This document shows, in pieces, positions 18,775 through 27,277 of a DNA stretch of 64,000 nt (the stretch's first letter is position 1; every line of letters begins with the position of its first letter). Where the stretch lies: assembly GCF_003184185.1 (NCBI RefSeq), contig NZ_QHJG01000021.1, forward strand, positions 1 through 64,000, given 5' to 3'. The translations under genes and the position numbers were made by a program. Origin of the DNA: Legionella qingyii. Lineage in GTDB: Bacteria > Pseudomonadota > Gammaproteobacteria > Legionellales > Legionellaceae. The notes beneath the pieces were generated by a model. That model saw nothing but the letters and a program-made list of their open reading frames with translations, did no database searches and was not told the origin of the DNA.

Positions 18775-18861
18775 ATGGACATAATCTCTTAAGTACGCCC
18801 TAAGCACTGGGCAATGACGGAAAGCAGTCACACAAACTGCCCATTAAACTACTTAAGTGAG
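18775..18861 (+). promoter_or_regulatory. Candidate translational attenuator upstream of the ABC-F gene
   Basis: A five-codon open frame (MDIIS, 18775-18792) has an agagg site 12 nt before it. Its end overlaps cttaagta (18788-18795), which can pair with tacttaag (18850-18857), the segment touching the ABC-F ribosome site aagtgag (18855-18861). Between them tgggca (18808-18813) pairs with tgccca (18838-18843), and gccc (18797-18800) could instead pair with gggc (18809-18812). A ribosome stalled on the leader would free the start site, as in known erm- and ARE-type leaders. Pairings are visible; regulation is inferred. Confidence 0.45.
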
Positions 18862-18865
18862 TTAC

Positions 18866-20296
18866 ATGATGCATCAGCCAATTCAATTTAAACATCTTAG
18901 TCTTTCTTTTCCCCATAAAACATGTTTTGTGGACTTTAGCGGTCAAATTTCCTATGGCAATCGCATTGCGATTATTGGACGCAACGGCTCCGGAAAATCA
19001 ACCCTATTAAAATTGCTTGCGAGATTACTTGAGCCAACTGATGGTGACATCCGTTTTCCTAAAGAATTAAACATCGGCTATGTCCCACAAGTTATTGAAG
19101 AATTTGATTCATTAAGTGGAGGTCAACGTTTTCATAAATTATTAACCCAAGCATTAGCATCTGCTCCAGATCTCTTAATGCTCGATGAACCCAGCAACCA
19201 CCTGGATCGTAACAATCGCCGTTCTTTGATGAGAATGCTTGCTGATTATAGAAAAACCTTGATTATAGTGACTCATGATATTGAATTACTGCAAACCACT
19301 GTAGATACAATTTGGCATATCGATCAAGCCGAAGTACATGTTTTTACAGGATGTTATGAGGACTACTTACGAGAAACCACTATTCAGCGTAGTGCAATTG
19401 AGGGTGAAATTGCAGAGTTGACTCGTCAGAAAAAACAAATACATGCGGATATGATGAGAGAACAGTCACGAGCCAAAAGCAGTAGAGTTCAAGGAGAAAA
19501 ACACATTCAGCAGAGGAAATGGCCTACGATTGTTTCGCAGAGCAAAGCAAGAAATGCACAAGAGACTTCAGGCCGCAAAAAAAGTGCTATCAATCACAAA
19601 AAACAGGAATTGACTCAGCGTTTATCAGAACTGTACGTCCCTGAAGTCATTTACCCTAAATTTGCTATTCATGCAGTAGATACGAATGAGACTTTAGTCA
19701 CGGTGAGTAATGGGGCTGTCGGTTATAATGAAAATAATTCGATTCTAAGCGCATTGAGTTTCTCAATAAGAGCTCGGGAACGGATTGCAATTTATGGTGA
19801 TAATGGATCAGGTAAATCCACCTTACTTAAAGCCATATTGGATAATCAGTCTGTAATAAAAAAAGGAACCTGGATCGTACCTCATCCCCATGAAATCGGC
19901 ATCCTTGATCAACACTACAACACATTACCTGCAGATAAGTCGGTATGGGAGATTATAAGTTGTTTCTTCAGTGACAAATCCTATACCGAAATCAGGAAGC
20001 ATCTGAATGATTTTTTATTTCGGAAAAATGAAGAAGTTGATGCGTTGGTTTCTACTTTATCGGGTGGAGAAAAAGCCCGACTGTCCTTGGCGCAAATTGC
20101 CGCAATTACGCCCAAGTTACTTATTTTGGATGAAATAACAAATAACCTGGATCGAGAAACACGGGCTCATGTTATTCAGGTACTCAAAGATTATCCAGGT
20201 GCAATGATTGTTATTTCGCACGATTCTGATTTTTTGAACGCGATTCAAATAACGTACAGGTATGAAATTAAAAATGGATTATTAAATTTATTATAG
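18866..20296 (+). CDS. ABC-F family ATPase, antibiotic-resistance-like architecture
   Basis: Soluble protein with two ATP-binding cassettes and no membrane segments, as in ribosome-acting ABC-F proteins. Cassette 1: GRNGSGKSTLLK, LSGGQR, LLMLDEPSNHLD; cassette 2: GDNGSGKSTLLKA, LSGGEKARLSLAQIA, LLILDEITNNLD. Only about 50 residues separate Walker A from the signature in cassette 1, a shortened helical domain like that of Vga/Msr-type ribosomal-protection proteins. The linker (about residues 180-260) is Arg/Lys-rich. I choose ATG 18866 (or 18869), which follows aagtgag; the GTG at 18857 lies inside that site. 476 residues. The ABC exporter gene begins 24 bp downstream. Resistance function is inferred. 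Confidence 0.8.
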   Translation: MMHQPIQFKHLSLSFPHKTCFVDFSGQISYGNRIAIIGRNGSGKSTLLKLLARLLEPTDGDIRFPKELNIGYVPQVIEEFDSLSGGQRFHKLLTQALASAPDLLMLDEPSNHLDRNNRRSLMRMLADYRKTLIIVTHDIELLQTTVDTIWHIDQAEVHVFTGCYEDYLRETTIQRSAIEGEIAELTRQKKQIHADMMREQSRAKSSRVQGEKHIQQRKWPTIVSQSKARNAQETSGRKKSAINHKKQELTQRLSELYVPEVIYPKFAIHAVDTNETLVTVSNGAVGYNENNSILSALSFSIRARERIAIYGDNGSGKSTLLKAILDNQSVIKKGTWIVPHPHEIGILDQHYNTLPADKSVWEIISCFFSDKSYTEIRKHLNDFLFRKNEEVDALVSTLSGGEKARLSLAQIAAITPKLLILDEITNNLDRETRAHVIQVLKDYPGAMIVISHDSDFLNAIQITYRYEIKNGLLNLL

Positions 20297-20320
20297 TTGT
20301 GCCTATAACCGAGTAAAGAT

Positions 20321-22087
20321 ATGAATAAAAAAGACATTTTACTAAGCAAATTTTTCCTGAGTCTGCTAAAACCTTACAGCGTTTATGTTATTGGATTATT
20401 ATTTACCGCTGTGTATTGGGGAATTAATAACACCCTTTCACCTTATGTGCTAAAACTTATTATTGATAAGGTTGCTGCATTCTCAGGCGATAAATCAGCT
20501 GTATTTGATGCGATAAAACCCTATGTGATCTTATACATTACTTTGTGGATCCTGATCGCTATTGATATGCGTCTTTCAGATTGGTTCCGCTTAAAATTAT
20601 TTCCCTACATTCGCTTTGACTTGGTAAATAATATGTTTGCCTATTTGAATCAGCATTCGCATCGCTTTTTCCAAAATAACTTTGCGGGCAGTTTATCTAA
20701 TAAAATCTCTGATATGACCTCAGGAACTATAGCGATTTTTACAACGATTGATGATGCAGCAGCCCAAGTCGTTGGCCTCATCATTGCGATCATCAGCATG
20801 CTGCTTGTACATCCTGTATTTGCCTTGATTTTACTTATTTGGGCTATTGTCTTTTTGGGAATTGCGATGGTTTATTTCAAACCAGTTCAAGACTTGTCTA
20901 ATTTATTTGCGACCAGTAAAACAACATTGGTAGGAAAAATTGTTGATAGTATAAGCAATATCACCAATATACGATTGTTTTCCAGAGCGGCTTTTGAAAA
21001 TCAGTTAATTCGCAATACAGCCCAAGAAACCACAGATAAAGATCAGACCATGCAATGGACTATCTTGAAAATGCGTTCTTATTGGGACATAAGCATTATC
21101 GTACTGATTGCCACCAATTTATATATGCTGGTAGATATGTACAGTAAAAATCAAGTCTCAATCGGTGATTTTAGTTTTATTATCTCCTTATCAATCAGCA
21201 TTTTTTATAATTTATGGTATCTTGCAAGTCAATTTGTATTGTTTGCAGAAGAGTTGGGAAAATGCAGGCAAGCCCTAACCTTGATTTCAGAATCACATGA
21301 GATTACTGATAAACCCGAGGCACAACCATTAACTGTCACTCAAGGCCGGATTGAATTTAAAAACGTGAGCTTTCACTATGACGAAGGTGCGCATCTTTTT
21401 AAAAATAAATCCGTGGTCATTGAGCCAGGACAAAAGATTGGTCTTGTAGGCTTATCTGGATCCGGAAAAAGCACTTTTGTTAATCTGATTCTGCGTTTGT
21501 TTGATGTGGAATCAGGACAAATTTTGATTGATGGAAAAAATATTTGCGATGTTACCCAAGAATCATTGCGCGAAAACATTGCTATGATTCCGCAGGATGT
21601 GACTTTATTTCATCGCACGCTCATGGAGAATATTCGTTATGGCCACATTGATGCAACGAATGCGGAAGTTATTTCTGCATCAAAAAAAGCACATTGTCAT
21701 GAATTTATTTCACAACTTCCTGAACAATACAATGCGTTAGTTGGCGAACGTGGGATTAAATTATCAGGTGGGCAACGACAGCGCATTGCCATTGCCAGAG
21801 CTATGCTAAAAAATGCACCCATTTTGATTCTGGATGAAGCGACATCCGCTTTGGATTCATTGACAGAGAAATTGATTCAGGATGGTTTGCATTTGTTAAT
21901 GCAAAATAGAACAACTATTGTCATTGCGCACCGTCTTTCTACCTTATCGGAAATGGATCGCATTCTGGTCTTTGATAAAGGTCGCATTATTGAAGATGGG
22001 TCGCATGAGGAACTGATCAAGGTACCAAGTCATTACAGTCACATGTGGCAAATGCAAGCTGGAGGTTTTTTACCAGATAAAATCTAA
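20321..22087 (+). CDS. ABC exporter, fused permease and ATPase (MsbA/MdlB type)
   Basis: Inner-membrane half-transporter of 588 residues that would work as a homodimer. The N-terminal ~320 residues hold about six membrane helices; the C-terminal ATPase has Walker A GLSGSGKST near residue 375, signature LSGGQRQRIAIARA near 480, Walker B ILILDEATSALDS near 500 and the H-loop IVIAHRLS. It probably shares a transcript with the ABC-F gene, 24 bp upstream. The substrate is unknown (lipid, peptide or drug). A clear terminator follows. Confidence 0.85.
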   Translation: MNKKDILLSKFFLSLLKPYSVYVIGLLFTAVYWGINNTLSPYVLKLIIDKVAAFSGDKSAVFDAIKPYVILYITLWILIAIDMRLSDWFRLKLFPYIRFDLVNNMFAYLNQHSHRFFQNNFAGSLSNKISDMTSGTIAIFTTIDDAAAQVVGLIIAIISMLLVHPVFALILLIWAIVFLGIAMVYFKPVQDLSNLFATSKTTLVGKIVDSISNITNIRLFSRAAFENQLIRNTAQETTDKDQTMQWTILKMRSYWDISIIVLIATNLYMLVDMYSKNQVSIGDFSFIISLSISIFYNLWYLASQFVLFAEELGKCRQALTLISESHEITDKPEAQPLTVTQGRIEFKNVSFHYDEGAHLFKNKSVVIEPGQKIGLVGLSGSGKSTFVNLILRLFDVESGQILIDGKNICDVTQESLRENIAMIPQDVTLFHRTLMENIRYGHIDATNAEVISASKKAHCHEFISQLPEQYNALVGERGIKLSGGQRQRIAIARAMLKNAPILILDEATSALDSLTEKLIQDGLHLLMQNRTTIVIAHRLSTLSEMDRILVFDKGRIIEDGSHEELIKVPSHYSHMWQMQAGGFLPDKI

Positions 22088-22114
22088 ACTGATAATTTGG
22101 CTAAAAGCAAGATC

Positions 22115-22144
22115 CGTAGCTCAGGAAACCCTGAGCTACGTTTT
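22115..22144 (+). terminator. Rho-independent terminator of the ABC exporter gene
   Basis: Perfect 11-bp stem (cgtagctcagg with cctgagctacg), 4-nt loop aaac, then tttt. It starts 28 nt after the exporter stop codon. Confidence 0.8.
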
Positions 22145-22172
22145 ACAGCACTCAGGCTAGGATATAATGTTT

Positions 22173-22646
22173 TTACATCGAAACATGTTCAGTAACTGCT
22201 TGTTTACTTCGCTCATACTGGATGAACAGTTCAGCAAGCGCATCTGGTGTAGCATCTTTTTTAGCATCAATTGCACGCTCACTCCATTTAGGAATTCGAA
22301 CTCCCTTAAAAAAATTATCTTCAGCCTGTTCAAAGCGTTTCTCAAAATTAACAGTATAAATCTTGCTAAATCCAGTGATCTCTCCTTTTTCATCGGTCTC
22401 CAACTCAAGAACAGCTTTTTGAATCGCCTTTTTAGCATCCAACTTTGCACCCTTGATTCCATCTTCTAAAATCTTTTTAGCACCTTCAAGCGTTTCAGAA
22501 AAAACGAGTTCATGGCCTAATGAATAACCACAAACATGTTCATATGCCACTGCGTGAAACGGAGAAATTAGATAAGAAGCCAAATCAGTAAAACTATCAC
22601 CTGATTTGGTGTAGGCTGGGTTAACAATTGCGTATATTTTGCTCAT
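22173..22646 (-). CDS. Uncharacterised small protein
   Basis: From ATG 22646 (aggga ribosome site 5 nt upstream) the protein has 157 residues starting MSKIYAIVNPAYTKSGDSF. I recognise no family. It is soluble, mixed alpha/beta in character, with a Lys/Ala-rich helical middle (DGIKGAKLDAKKAIQKAVLE). The open frame continues upstream to 22724 without a usable ribosome site. It is next to the F-box gene and the transposon remnant, so it belongs to an accessory region. Confidence 0.6.
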   Translation of the reverse strand: MSKIYAIVNPAYTKSGDSFTDLASYLISPFHAVAYEHVCGYSLGHELVFSETLEGAKKILEDGIKGAKLDAKKAIQKAVLELETDEKGEITGFSKIYTVNFEKRFEQAEDNFFKGVRIPKWSERAIDAKKDATPDALAELFIQYERSKQAVTEHVSM

Positions 22647-22769
22647 TTCATTCCCTAAAATTAAAAATATATAAAAATAAAGCCTGTCCGCGGATATGAA
22701 CTGACTCAAGCTCCATAAATGCATTAACCTGGAAAAAACAGTGGCAACGTATAAAGAGTTCGCATGTTA

Positions 22770-22825
22770 AATTGACAAGTATTTGTAGCCTGTATCAGCG
22801 TTCAAATTACAAATACTTGTCAATT
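22770..22825. repeat. Perfect 18-bp inverted repeat
   Basis: aattgacaagtatttgta (22770-22787) is repeated exactly as its complement at 22808-22825, with a 20-nt spacer. It lies between two minus-strand genes, upstream of the gene starting at 22646. It could be a transcript-end hairpin, an operator or the scar of an element. Confidence 0.7.
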
Positions 22826-23163
22826 CAGCACAGAAAACACTTGCAGTAAAATTCACCAGTTTTTTCCGGATTAAATATTATCACATTTGTCTTATTTGTA
22901 TATAAGATAAGCGACTACTATTACTTTGATACAAATCAGTTATAGCAATGCCTACTAAGTTTTATTCGGCGTTGCAAGTTCACTTGGCTTCAGTTACGCA
23001 CTATTATGTACACTCCTTCGCCTCGTTCACTTGCCCTTAATGGCTAGTGCGGTAGTTGAGGTTTATTTTTAAATAATCTATAAGGCCAATGCAATTTCAG
23101 GCCATCACGCGTCAATTGGAATGGGCCTTAGTTTATATTCAAGACCCATCGATTGACTTTGGC
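22826..23163. other. Non-coding stretch with a possible intergenic repeat
   Basis: No open frame looks real here. Around 22968-23055 two similar blocks follow each other (gttcacttggcttc and cgcctcgttcacttgcc), which looks like a piece of a dispersed repeat. No second copy is seen in the window. Confidence 0.3.
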
Positions 23164-23739
23164 TTAACCGACAAATTTGAGTTTGTCACTTATTTCCTGA
23201 GAACTGGTGACCGTCAATGCATTGTTTGTGTCATCCTGTTTCTTGACTTTAAATAAGGTATTGGGCTTTTTCACGGTGACAAGAGCAAGATATGGTTTGC
23301 TGGCTGCCACATTTTCTCGCTCGGTTCCAATTTTCCGCTCATCCATATACTTTGTAGCCTCTGACCGGTCTTTAAATAAGGTCAAGTTCGATTGAAATGA
23401 TTTTTTTATGGCTTTAGTACTCGGGGTAATTGTGTAAAAATCAGAGGATTTGAACTTGACACATTGTACGTTTTGACCGACTGCAAACAAACCCTGCATA
23501 TCTTCGCTAACTATGCCCAATTTTCTTGAAATTTTTTCATCTTTTAAAAGGAGGTTAATTTTTTCTAATTGCTCCTGGGACAAAGTACGTAAATTTAGTA
23601 CAGATTTTAAATCAAGATAAGATACTATTTCTTTTAGAATTTCCAGGGGTAATATGGCTAAGTCACCATTCAACTTCAATTTTTCCATCGGTTTGTTTTT
23701 AGATTTTACCAGTTTACCGAGCAAGTCAAATATTTTCAT
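23164..23739 (-). CDS. F-box domain protein, probable effector
   Basis: A 191-residue protein with an F-box near its N-terminus: LPLEILKEIVSYLDLKSVL followed by NLRTLSQEQLEKI (about residues 28-62). F-boxes bind Skp1 and recruit host SCF ubiquitin ligases; they are eukaryotic and, in Legionella, mark translocated effectors such as AnkB and LegU1. The remainder matches no substrate-binding repeat I know. I start at ATG 23739, which has ggag 5 nt upstream; the longer reading to 23772 lacks a ribosome site. It lies beside a decayed IS element. Domain call is good; translocation is inferred. Confidence 0.7.
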   Translation of the reverse strand: MKIFDLLGKLVKSKNKPMEKLKLNGDLAILPLEILKEIVSYLDLKSVLNLRTLSQEQLEKINLLLKDEKISRKLGIVSEDMQGLFAVGQNVQCVKFKSSDFYTITPSTKAIKKSFQSNLTLFKDRSEATKYMDERKIGTERENVAASKPYLALVTVKKPNTLFKVKKQDDTNNALTVTSSQEISDKLKFVG

Positions 23740-23880
23740 CTCCACTCCAGTTTGATTAAAATATATACACATAGTATCATAGAAAAATTAAGCTTTTATT
23801 AGGCAAGGTCCCTGAAGTTTTTTTAGAAAAGATTTAATCTTGAATTGACCACAGATTTTTCAATTTCACATCGAACAGCC

Positions 23881-23935
23881 CCCTCTCCCGCGATAGGAAC
23901 TTTGATAGTATGATGATGCCCTTCGCGGGAGAGGG
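23881..23935. repeat. 12-bp inverted repeat inside the IS remnant
   Basis: ccctctcccgcg (23881-23892) pairs perfectly with cgcgggagaggg (23924-23935) around a 31-nt spacer. It is GC-rich unlike its surroundings and may be a small repeat inserted into the element. Confidence 0.6.
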
Positions 23936-23947
23936 AAATGGACAAAT

Positions 23948-24343
23948 CTATGCTAAGATAACGAGCCGTAATTTACGGAAGAACTGCACTGATGCTGAGA
24001 GACATCTTTGGTACCCTCTTCGAGCGGGTAGACCGTAACTGCTTCTCATTGCATCTTGATGCACTTTTATAATCGACCCATCAAGCATGGGCCATTCGTG
24101 ATCGCCATCTTTTTTTAATTCCGCCAATATTGCGGCGATATAATCTTTTTTAGATCTGTTGCTATAAGGATTATAAACACTTTTCTAATTGCCATAGTCC
24201 TGTGGCAAGTCACGCCATGCAGCACCAGAACGAAGCATCCAACATATTGCCTCCATGAATAACCGATCCTTTTTACCATGTCGCCCTTTAGGCTTTGGAA
24301 GTAATTTTTCTAAACGTGGCCACAACTCGTCATCAATGACCAT
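23948..24343 (-). pseudogene. IS5-family transposase remnant
   Basis: Reading from ATG 24343 gives MVIDDELWPRLEKLLPKPKG, then MLRSGAAWRDLPQDYGN, a TAG in place of an expected Trp codon, KSVYN, and later MLDGSIIKVHQDAM, which carries the first Asp of the DDE triad. The frame then loses similarity and stops at 23948. The rest of the catalytic domain is missing, so the gene is dead. Confidence 0.8.
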
Positions 24344-24539
24344 ACCTGACAATCCCTCTCTGTCCGATGTGAAATTGAAAAATCTGTACTCATTTCAAGA
24401 TCAAATCTTGTCTAAAAAAAACTTCATGGACGTTAACTAATTGATTTATTATATAATAATTTTGTTTTTGTGCTGCCTATTGCCTCAATGAAAGGTGTCG
24501 CCAAAGGATAAAAAAAATTTGAAAAAAGAATTTATCTCA

Positions 24540-24907
24540 CTTAATATTTCCGTGAGACAGGATCGTAAAAGTATCAGCTCAATCATTATTCACTTATTCG
24601 TTAGATAACAAGCAACTTGTTAAGTTTCATGAAGCAAGTTACAGAAGTTATCTCTACTGAATGGAGGACTGGTAAACTTAGTTAACTAAATCAATAAGCA
24701 TATTTCGTGTTGAGATAGATATTTAAGTTAATCAGTGCTTTTTGTATCTGCTAGCTCAAGTAGCAGAGACATAATACTCATGAATAACCCTCCAGTGGTT
24801 GGCATTTCCTATTACTCACCAAGCGTTGTAATTTGAATTATATTTCAGCCATCAATCTTATCTCAATTTAAAATTTAACCAATTAATTTTTCATAAAAGG
24901 TATAAAA
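24540..24907 (+). promoter_or_regulatory. Leader of the first CAAX paralog, with a degenerate PmrA-type box
   Basis: This leader is a diverged copy of 26909-27277. The first PmrA half-site is intact (cTTAATATT, 24540-24548) but the second is mutated (cgtgag, 24551-24556). Near 24656-24703 it contains a stretch identical in both copies (gaatggaggactggtaaact and beyond) and a matching 18-codon frame from 24629. The long spacing to ATG 24908 is unexplained. Confidence 0.4.
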
Positions 24908-26110
24908 ATGGCTATACGTTATTTATCGTTTGAATTTGATGAGTGTTTATTTAATCACAAGTACATTCAAGAATCCGATTTAGGTCTCGCAAAGCATTTA
25001 GGAGATGCGATTCTAATCCACAATAGAGCATATTTAGATCAACTAAAAATTGAAAATACTGCATTTGATACGGTGGTTGTTTTGATCGGATCCAATAGGC
25101 AATCCTATGAATATGATTATTCTAATATGGGTTATGGAAACAAATTTAAAGGTTCATGTTGTCCGGCCATTCAAACAGTATGTGCTGATCTGAATGTTAC
25201 ATTTGATCCATTTCTTTTAGCTGATGTGACTGGAAATCTGCCTTATGGAACTTCTTATAAGTTAATCATGCAAGAAATTGCTGACAATACCTATCTCAAG
25301 AATCCTCAACAAAACCATGCTACATGTACTATGGATGAAACCAAAAGAACGCTCCTATTTGCACAGATGCAAAAAGCAGCTGCAGATCATCCTAATGAAG
25401 AAATTATCTTTGATTTCGTTGACGGCAGGTATGATATTTTAGTTTGTTATTTATACAAATATTTTACAAAACATCCGCATATGATTCCTAAAAATGTAAG
25501 CTTACGCCTGCATTTGTATGGAGGCGCTAAGGTTGCTTTAATGGCGTCTATTCAAGGAACTGGCGAACCTTATTTAAATTATCCTGAACATGTTAAGTAT
25601 ATGTTAGGCCATTTGTGGGATCTGGATAAATTCGCTGAGTCCATGAAACTATTTTCAATAGAACATATAGATAATATATTAGAAAACTTTTATAAACTTG
25701 AAGAACAAGCTACGGCTTTGGAATCAGCCATACAGAAGGGTGAATACATTACCAAATGTACCGAATCTATTGATAATATTGAAGAACTTGCTACAGAAAA
25801 AGAATCTGACATTGATACTTACGACTTTAGTGTTACGTCTGATGAATCCTCAGATGAGGACAGTGATCTTGCGTTTCTTGAAGACAATGGTCCAGAAAAA
25901 GAGGTTGACGCTGGCAAACAAACTCTTGCTACTGAAACTTCCACTATTCACCCGCGCCCAGAGGCAGAACCGGCTAATCAACAAGGCAATCTGGGACGTA
26001 ATCAGCATGTGTTCCATAAACCAGTTGCAGTTAATAGAGTAAACAGATCCCCTATGGCATTACCCGATGATACGTTTTGCAGCGCCAGTAGTTCTTGTTT
26101 AATATCCTAA
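24908..26110 (+). CDS. HAD-like protein with C-terminal CAAX box, paralog 1
   Basis: 400-residue paralog of the protein at 27278. The N-terminal domain resembles a HAD phosphatase fold: motif I region YLSFEFDECLF (residues 5-15), motif II LIGSN (Ser62) and an acidic IIFDFVDGRYDIL near 165-178. The usual motif I nucleophile Asp is Glu9 here, and Gly12 is Glu, so activity is doubtful. After residue ~290 the chain is acidic and low-complexity (SDESSDEDSD), ending SSSCLIS. CLIS is a CAAX box that host farnesyltransferase could modify, as known for several Legionella effectors (AnkB, LegG1). No signal peptide. Function unknown; effector status inferred. Confidence 0.7.
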   Translation: MAIRYLSFEFDECLFNHKYIQESDLGLAKHLGDAILIHNRAYLDQLKIENTAFDTVVVLIGSNRQSYEYDYSNMGYGNKFKGSCCPAIQTVCADLNVTFDPFLLADVTGNLPYGTSYKLIMQEIADNTYLKNPQQNHATCTMDETKRTLLFAQMQKAAADHPNEEIIFDFVDGRYDILVCYLYKYFTKHPHMIPKNVSLRLHLYGGAKVALMASIQGTGEPYLNYPEHVKYMLGHLWDLDKFAESMKLFSIEHIDNILENFYKLEEQATALESAIQKGEYITKCTESIDNIEELATEKESDIDTYDFSVTSDESSDEDSDLAFLEDNGPEKEVDAGKQTLATETSTIHPRPEAEPANQQGNLGRNQHVFHKPVAVNRVNRSPMALPDDTFCSASSSCLIS

Positions 26111-26133
26111 AAATTTACTCTTTATCGCCTCGA

Positions 26134-26169
26134 TTAATGATGTTTCACCTCATTGTGAAACATCATTAA
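26134..26169. terminator. Hairpin after paralog 1
   Basis: A 15-bp stem built on aatgatgtttcac and gtgaaacatcatt with a 6-nt loop, 23 nt after the stop. No T-run follows on the + strand. The same hairpin follows paralog 2 at 29139-29170. Confidence 0.55.
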
Positions 26170-26214
26170 AATCCCACCAGGAAAAATCATCAAACAAATA
26201 TCAGCTCTCTCCAA

Positions 26215-26330
26215 TATACACCGGGTTACCCATAATGTATGGTTGCTTTAATATTAGCTTCAGATCCCAAAACCATCACAATAAAATCAGCTTATTACCG
26301 GGCTTAAATGTGCCAATTTTGTCATCAAAT
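26215..26330 (-). pseudogene. Remnant of a duplicated guanine deaminase gene
   Basis: This stretch matches the 3' end of the guanine deaminase gene (29213-30550) at about 29218-29420, with a deletion of roughly 90 bp after the block cttcagatcccaaa. Shared blocks include cttacccataatgt-like, ttgctttaatatta and gtgccaattttgtcatc-like stretches. It shows that the effector/deaminase block was duplicated in tandem and that this deaminase copy decayed. Confidence 0.75.
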
Positions 26331-26890
26331 TATTATTTTTTACTCAAAATATGGATTATCATCTGTCTTATAACGACGTGAACGTATAAATTTTATGGTT
26401 TTTTGTCACCCATCCCCCCTTTACGCCAAGTAGCTCGCATTTCTGTCCAGCTACTAAAAATATCGATCATCGAAATAGACCACACAAAATCACCCATTAG
26501 CGGCATGCCAGAGTATCTGCTTCCATAAAACCAACTTGGCTCGTGTCTCAATAGTTTGTACTAATCTTAATATATTTTCTTAAAGGACTTCCTAACTTCG
26601 TTTCATTTGAGCCTCTTCCATAGCAGAATTTATAGAGTCTTAGTAAATGATCAATCATTGCCAGCAATTTCGCTGATACTTCGTCTAATGAACCCTCTTA
26701 ATATTTGTAATATTTCGGGAACCAGGGAGGCAGAGTTTTTTTTAAACGCATAAAGCACATCTTAGCAGTAGCAAGCCAAATCATTTAAGCGACTCCAATA
26801 ATAAAGTTAGCTCATAAGCTTTTCTTTTTACCCCGTTTATTAAGCTTTTTATTGGAAATGGGCAACAGATAATTTGAGGCAATTCGTTGA
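26331..26890. other. Degenerate non-coding stretch between the paralogs
   Basis: No sustained open frame in either direction. On the minus strand broken protein-like segments interrupted by stops can be read (about 26590-26660), suggesting a decayed gene, but I cannot name it. It has no counterpart beside the second copy. Confidence 0.35.
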
Positions 26891-26908
26891 AAAAAAAATT
26901 TTTTCTTA

Positions 26909-26941
26909 TTTAATATTGCCTTAAGAAAAGTTCATTAAAAT
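26909..26941 (+). promoter_or_regulatory. PmrA-type box and -10 element of paralog 2
   Basis: tTTAATATTgcCTTAAg (26909-26925) matches the Legionella PmrA consensus at all positions except the first and last base. A TAAAAT -10 candidate follows at 26936-26941, again 10 bp after the box, the same geometry as at 6435-6467. The start codon is far downstream (27278), giving a leader of about 330 nt. Confidence 0.6.
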
Positions 26942-27277
26942 ATCAGATTAATCATTATTCAATTATTCATCAGATAACAAGCAATTTTTTGACTTTCATG
27001 AAGCAAATTACAGCAGTTGTCTGTACTGAATGGAGGACTGGTAAACTTAGTTAACTAAATCAATAAGCAGATTTCATGTTGAGATAGATATTTAAGTTAA
27101 TCAGTGCTTTTTGTATCGGCTACCCCCAAGTAGCAGCGGCATAAAAACTCATGAATGACATTCCAGTGGTATCGACATCCTAGTACTAACCAAGCGTTGT
27201 AATTTGGATTATAAAGGGACCATCAAATCCTATCTCAATTGAAATTTAACTAATTAATTTTTATAAAAGGTTTTAAA

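Larger units (their letters stand above)
23808..24431. mobile_element. Decayed IS5-family element with long inverted ends
   Basis: The ends 23808-23873 and 24365-24431 are inverted copies of each other. The inner 23 bp (23851-23873 against 24365-24387) match perfectly and the outer ~43 bp match with a few changes. Between them is a broken IS5-type transposase gene and a separate 12-bp hairpin. About 624 bp in all, shorter than a complete IS5 element. Confidence 0.75.

Noticed and set aside
24255..24440. Plus-strand frame in the IS remnant
   Set aside because: It is antisense to the transposase remnant and runs into the inverted end.
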